DNA of 7,816 nt from an uncultured Bacteroidales bacterium (GTDB taxonomy: Bacteria > Bacteroidota > Bacteroidia > Bacteroidales > Paludibacteraceae), in NCBI GenBank assembly GCA_945787425.1, contig CALZHO010000029.1, positions 1-7,816 on the forward strand, given 5' to 3'. The notes beneath the pieces were generated by a model. The model made no database searches, was not told the DNA's origin, and saw only the letters and a program-made list of their open reading frames with translations. How positions within the stretch are numbered: the first letter of the stretch is position 1; each line of letters opens with the position of its first letter. This document shows positions 7,411-7,816 of the stretch, piece after piece. A program made the position numbers and the translations under genes.

Positions 7411-7457
7411 AAAAAAACGACTACTTTCGTCAATATGACAATTGTAGTCGTTTTTTT
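7411..7457. terminator. Bidirectional intrinsic terminator ending the operon
   Basis: Arms 7411-7424 (seven A then CGACTAC) and 7444-7457 are perfect reverse complements, 14 bp. The 19-nt loop contains a second 4-bp stem, GTCA-ATA-TGAC (7429-7439). On the plus strand the stem runs into a T9 tract (7451-7459), and on the minus strand into a T7 tract. It can therefore stop both the lpxD transcript and a convergent transcript from the CorA-like gene at the right edge. Confidence 0.93.
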
Positions 7458-7740
7458 TTACTTCCAAATGTATCATTGAAATGCAAGAGGAGTGTCTTGT
7501 GGATTGAAGAGAATCATACAAAACAAAAAGGAGCAAACTATACCTTTAATAATAAAAATAAAATTAATTAAAAATTTCTTTATTATTATTGGTAGTGGAA
7601 AATGTGGAAAAATAGTGTATTTATCTTTTGATTAGGAGGTTAGAGTGAATATTTATAGGCATTTGATTGTTGATAAGATTGATAAGTTTGGGTTATCAAA
7701 TCTCATCAACAATATAAGTTAGCCGTTGTTGAAAACTTTT
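7458..7740. other. AT-rich non-coding stretch between convergent genes
   Basis: No reading frame of credible length or coding character is present on either strand; ATG starts here close within about ten codons. The part from 7546 to 7590 is almost pure A/T, with AATAATAAA and TTTATTATT as a weak inverted pair. After it come two related TGGAAAA words (7595-7612), then the hairpin region 7666-7732, listed separately. No terminator-like T-run follows those hairpins. A near match to the -7 consensus (TATCTTTTG, 7622-7630) has one extra T. The stretch could hold the 3' untranslated region of the CorA-like gene or a small RNA, but nothing shows transcription. Confidence 0.5.
7666..7732. repeat. 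Long imperfect hairpin with an alternative pairing arm
   Basis: Left arm 7666-7685 and right arm 7693-7713 pair in three blocks: ATTGTTGAT with ATCAACAAT (9 bp), AGATT with AATCT (5 bp) and GATAA with TTATC (5 bp). One A/C mismatch and one bulged A interrupt them, and the loop is GTTTGGG. A further TTGTTGA at 7726-7732 is complementary to TCAACAA (7706-7712) in the right arm, giving a competing 7-bp hairpin. There is no T-tract at either end. The role is unknown. Confidence 0.6.
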
Positions 7741-7816
7741 TTATAACCACTTTTTCAGTTTGAAAATCATCAAGATAGCCAAGGTACAAACTATCATCAT
7801 CATAAAGGCAAATGGA
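7741..7816 (-). CDS. C-terminal end of a CorA-like magnesium/cobalt transporter (runs off right edge)
   Basis: Only the last 24 codons and a TAA stop (7743-7741) are in the window. The peptide ends PFAFMMMIVCTLAILMIF followed by KLKKWL: a hydrophobic membrane helix preceded by PFA and closed by a short basic tail ending in Trp-Leu. This is the shape of the CorA C-terminus, where the second transmembrane helix follows a YGYPFA-like segment and ends in basic residues plus W. CorA forms a pentameric Mg2+ channel in the inner membrane. The fragment is short, so the family call is tentative; the upstream GMN motif lies outside the window. It converges on the lpxD operon. Confidence 0.62.
   Translation of the reverse strand, partial: PFAFMMMIVCTLAILMIFKLKKWL

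Noticed and set aside
7333..7536. A 67-codon minus-strand open frame downstream of lpxD
   Set aside because: It crosses the bidirectional terminator and the end of lpxD, and has no motif or promoter. It is better explained by AT-rich non-coding DNA.
7548..7587. Inverted pair AATAATAAA / TTTATTATT
   Set aside because: It is a pure A/T, low-complexity pairing with a 22-nt loop, expected by chance in such sequence and too weak to be a terminator.
7546..7612. AT-rich block next to TGTGGAAAA, resembling a replication origin (unwinding element plus DnaA box)
   Set aside because: TGTGGAAAA differs from the DnaA box TGTGNATAA, there is only one close copy, and no origin-associated gene is nearby. 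A/T runs are common in these intergenic regions.

Overview
The window looks like a piece of a Bacteroidales (Bacteroidota) chromosome. Three things point there. The recognisable promoters fit the Bacteroidota -33 TTG / -7 TAnnTTTG pattern, start codons have A/T-rich leaders without clear Shine-Dalgarno sequences, and the tRNA gene lacks an encoded CCA. The gene set (MreB/MreC, LpxD, PlsC, a periplasmic DUF1343/NamZ protein) is that of a Gram-negative rod. I cannot name the genus. Nothing looks mobile: there is no transposase, integrase, CRISPR array or phage gene.

Layout. On the minus strand, 1-1503 holds the start of the rod-shape locus: mreB (484-1503) followed by mreC (starts at 459 and runs off the left edge). 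Between 1504 and 1895 is a compact control region. It holds the mreB promoter, the terminator of a minus-strand tRNA-Asn gene (1651-1724), the tRNA promoter, and a plus-strand promoter for the next operon. From 1896 to 7364 five plus-strand genes follow with gaps of 26, 5, 64 and 22 bp, probably one operon: a PfkB-family kinase, plsC-type acyltransferase, namZ (DUF1343, exo-N-acetylmuramidase), a sodium:solute symporter and lpxD. A strong hairpin with T-tracts on both strands (7411-7457) closes the operon. The last stretch, 7458-7740, is AT-rich and non-coding, with a long imperfect hairpin. The window ends in the C-terminal 24 codons of a CorA-like magnesium transporter on the minus strand (7741-7816).

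How the genes fit together. Almost everything concerns the cell envelope. MreB/MreC direct side-wall peptidoglycan synthesis, PlsC makes phosphatidic acid for phospholipids, and LpxD adds the second acyl chain in lipid A synthesis. NamZ and the symporter are plausibly a peptidoglycan recycling pair: NamZ would free MurNAc in the periplasm and the symporter would import it. That last link is inference. The PfkB kinase at the head of the operon has an intact active site but an unknown substrate. I see no clearly novel multi-gene system. The most notable items are the NamZ-symporter pairing inside a lipid biosynthesis operon, repeats in the 64-bp gap before the symporter, and the unexplained hairpin region near the right edge.
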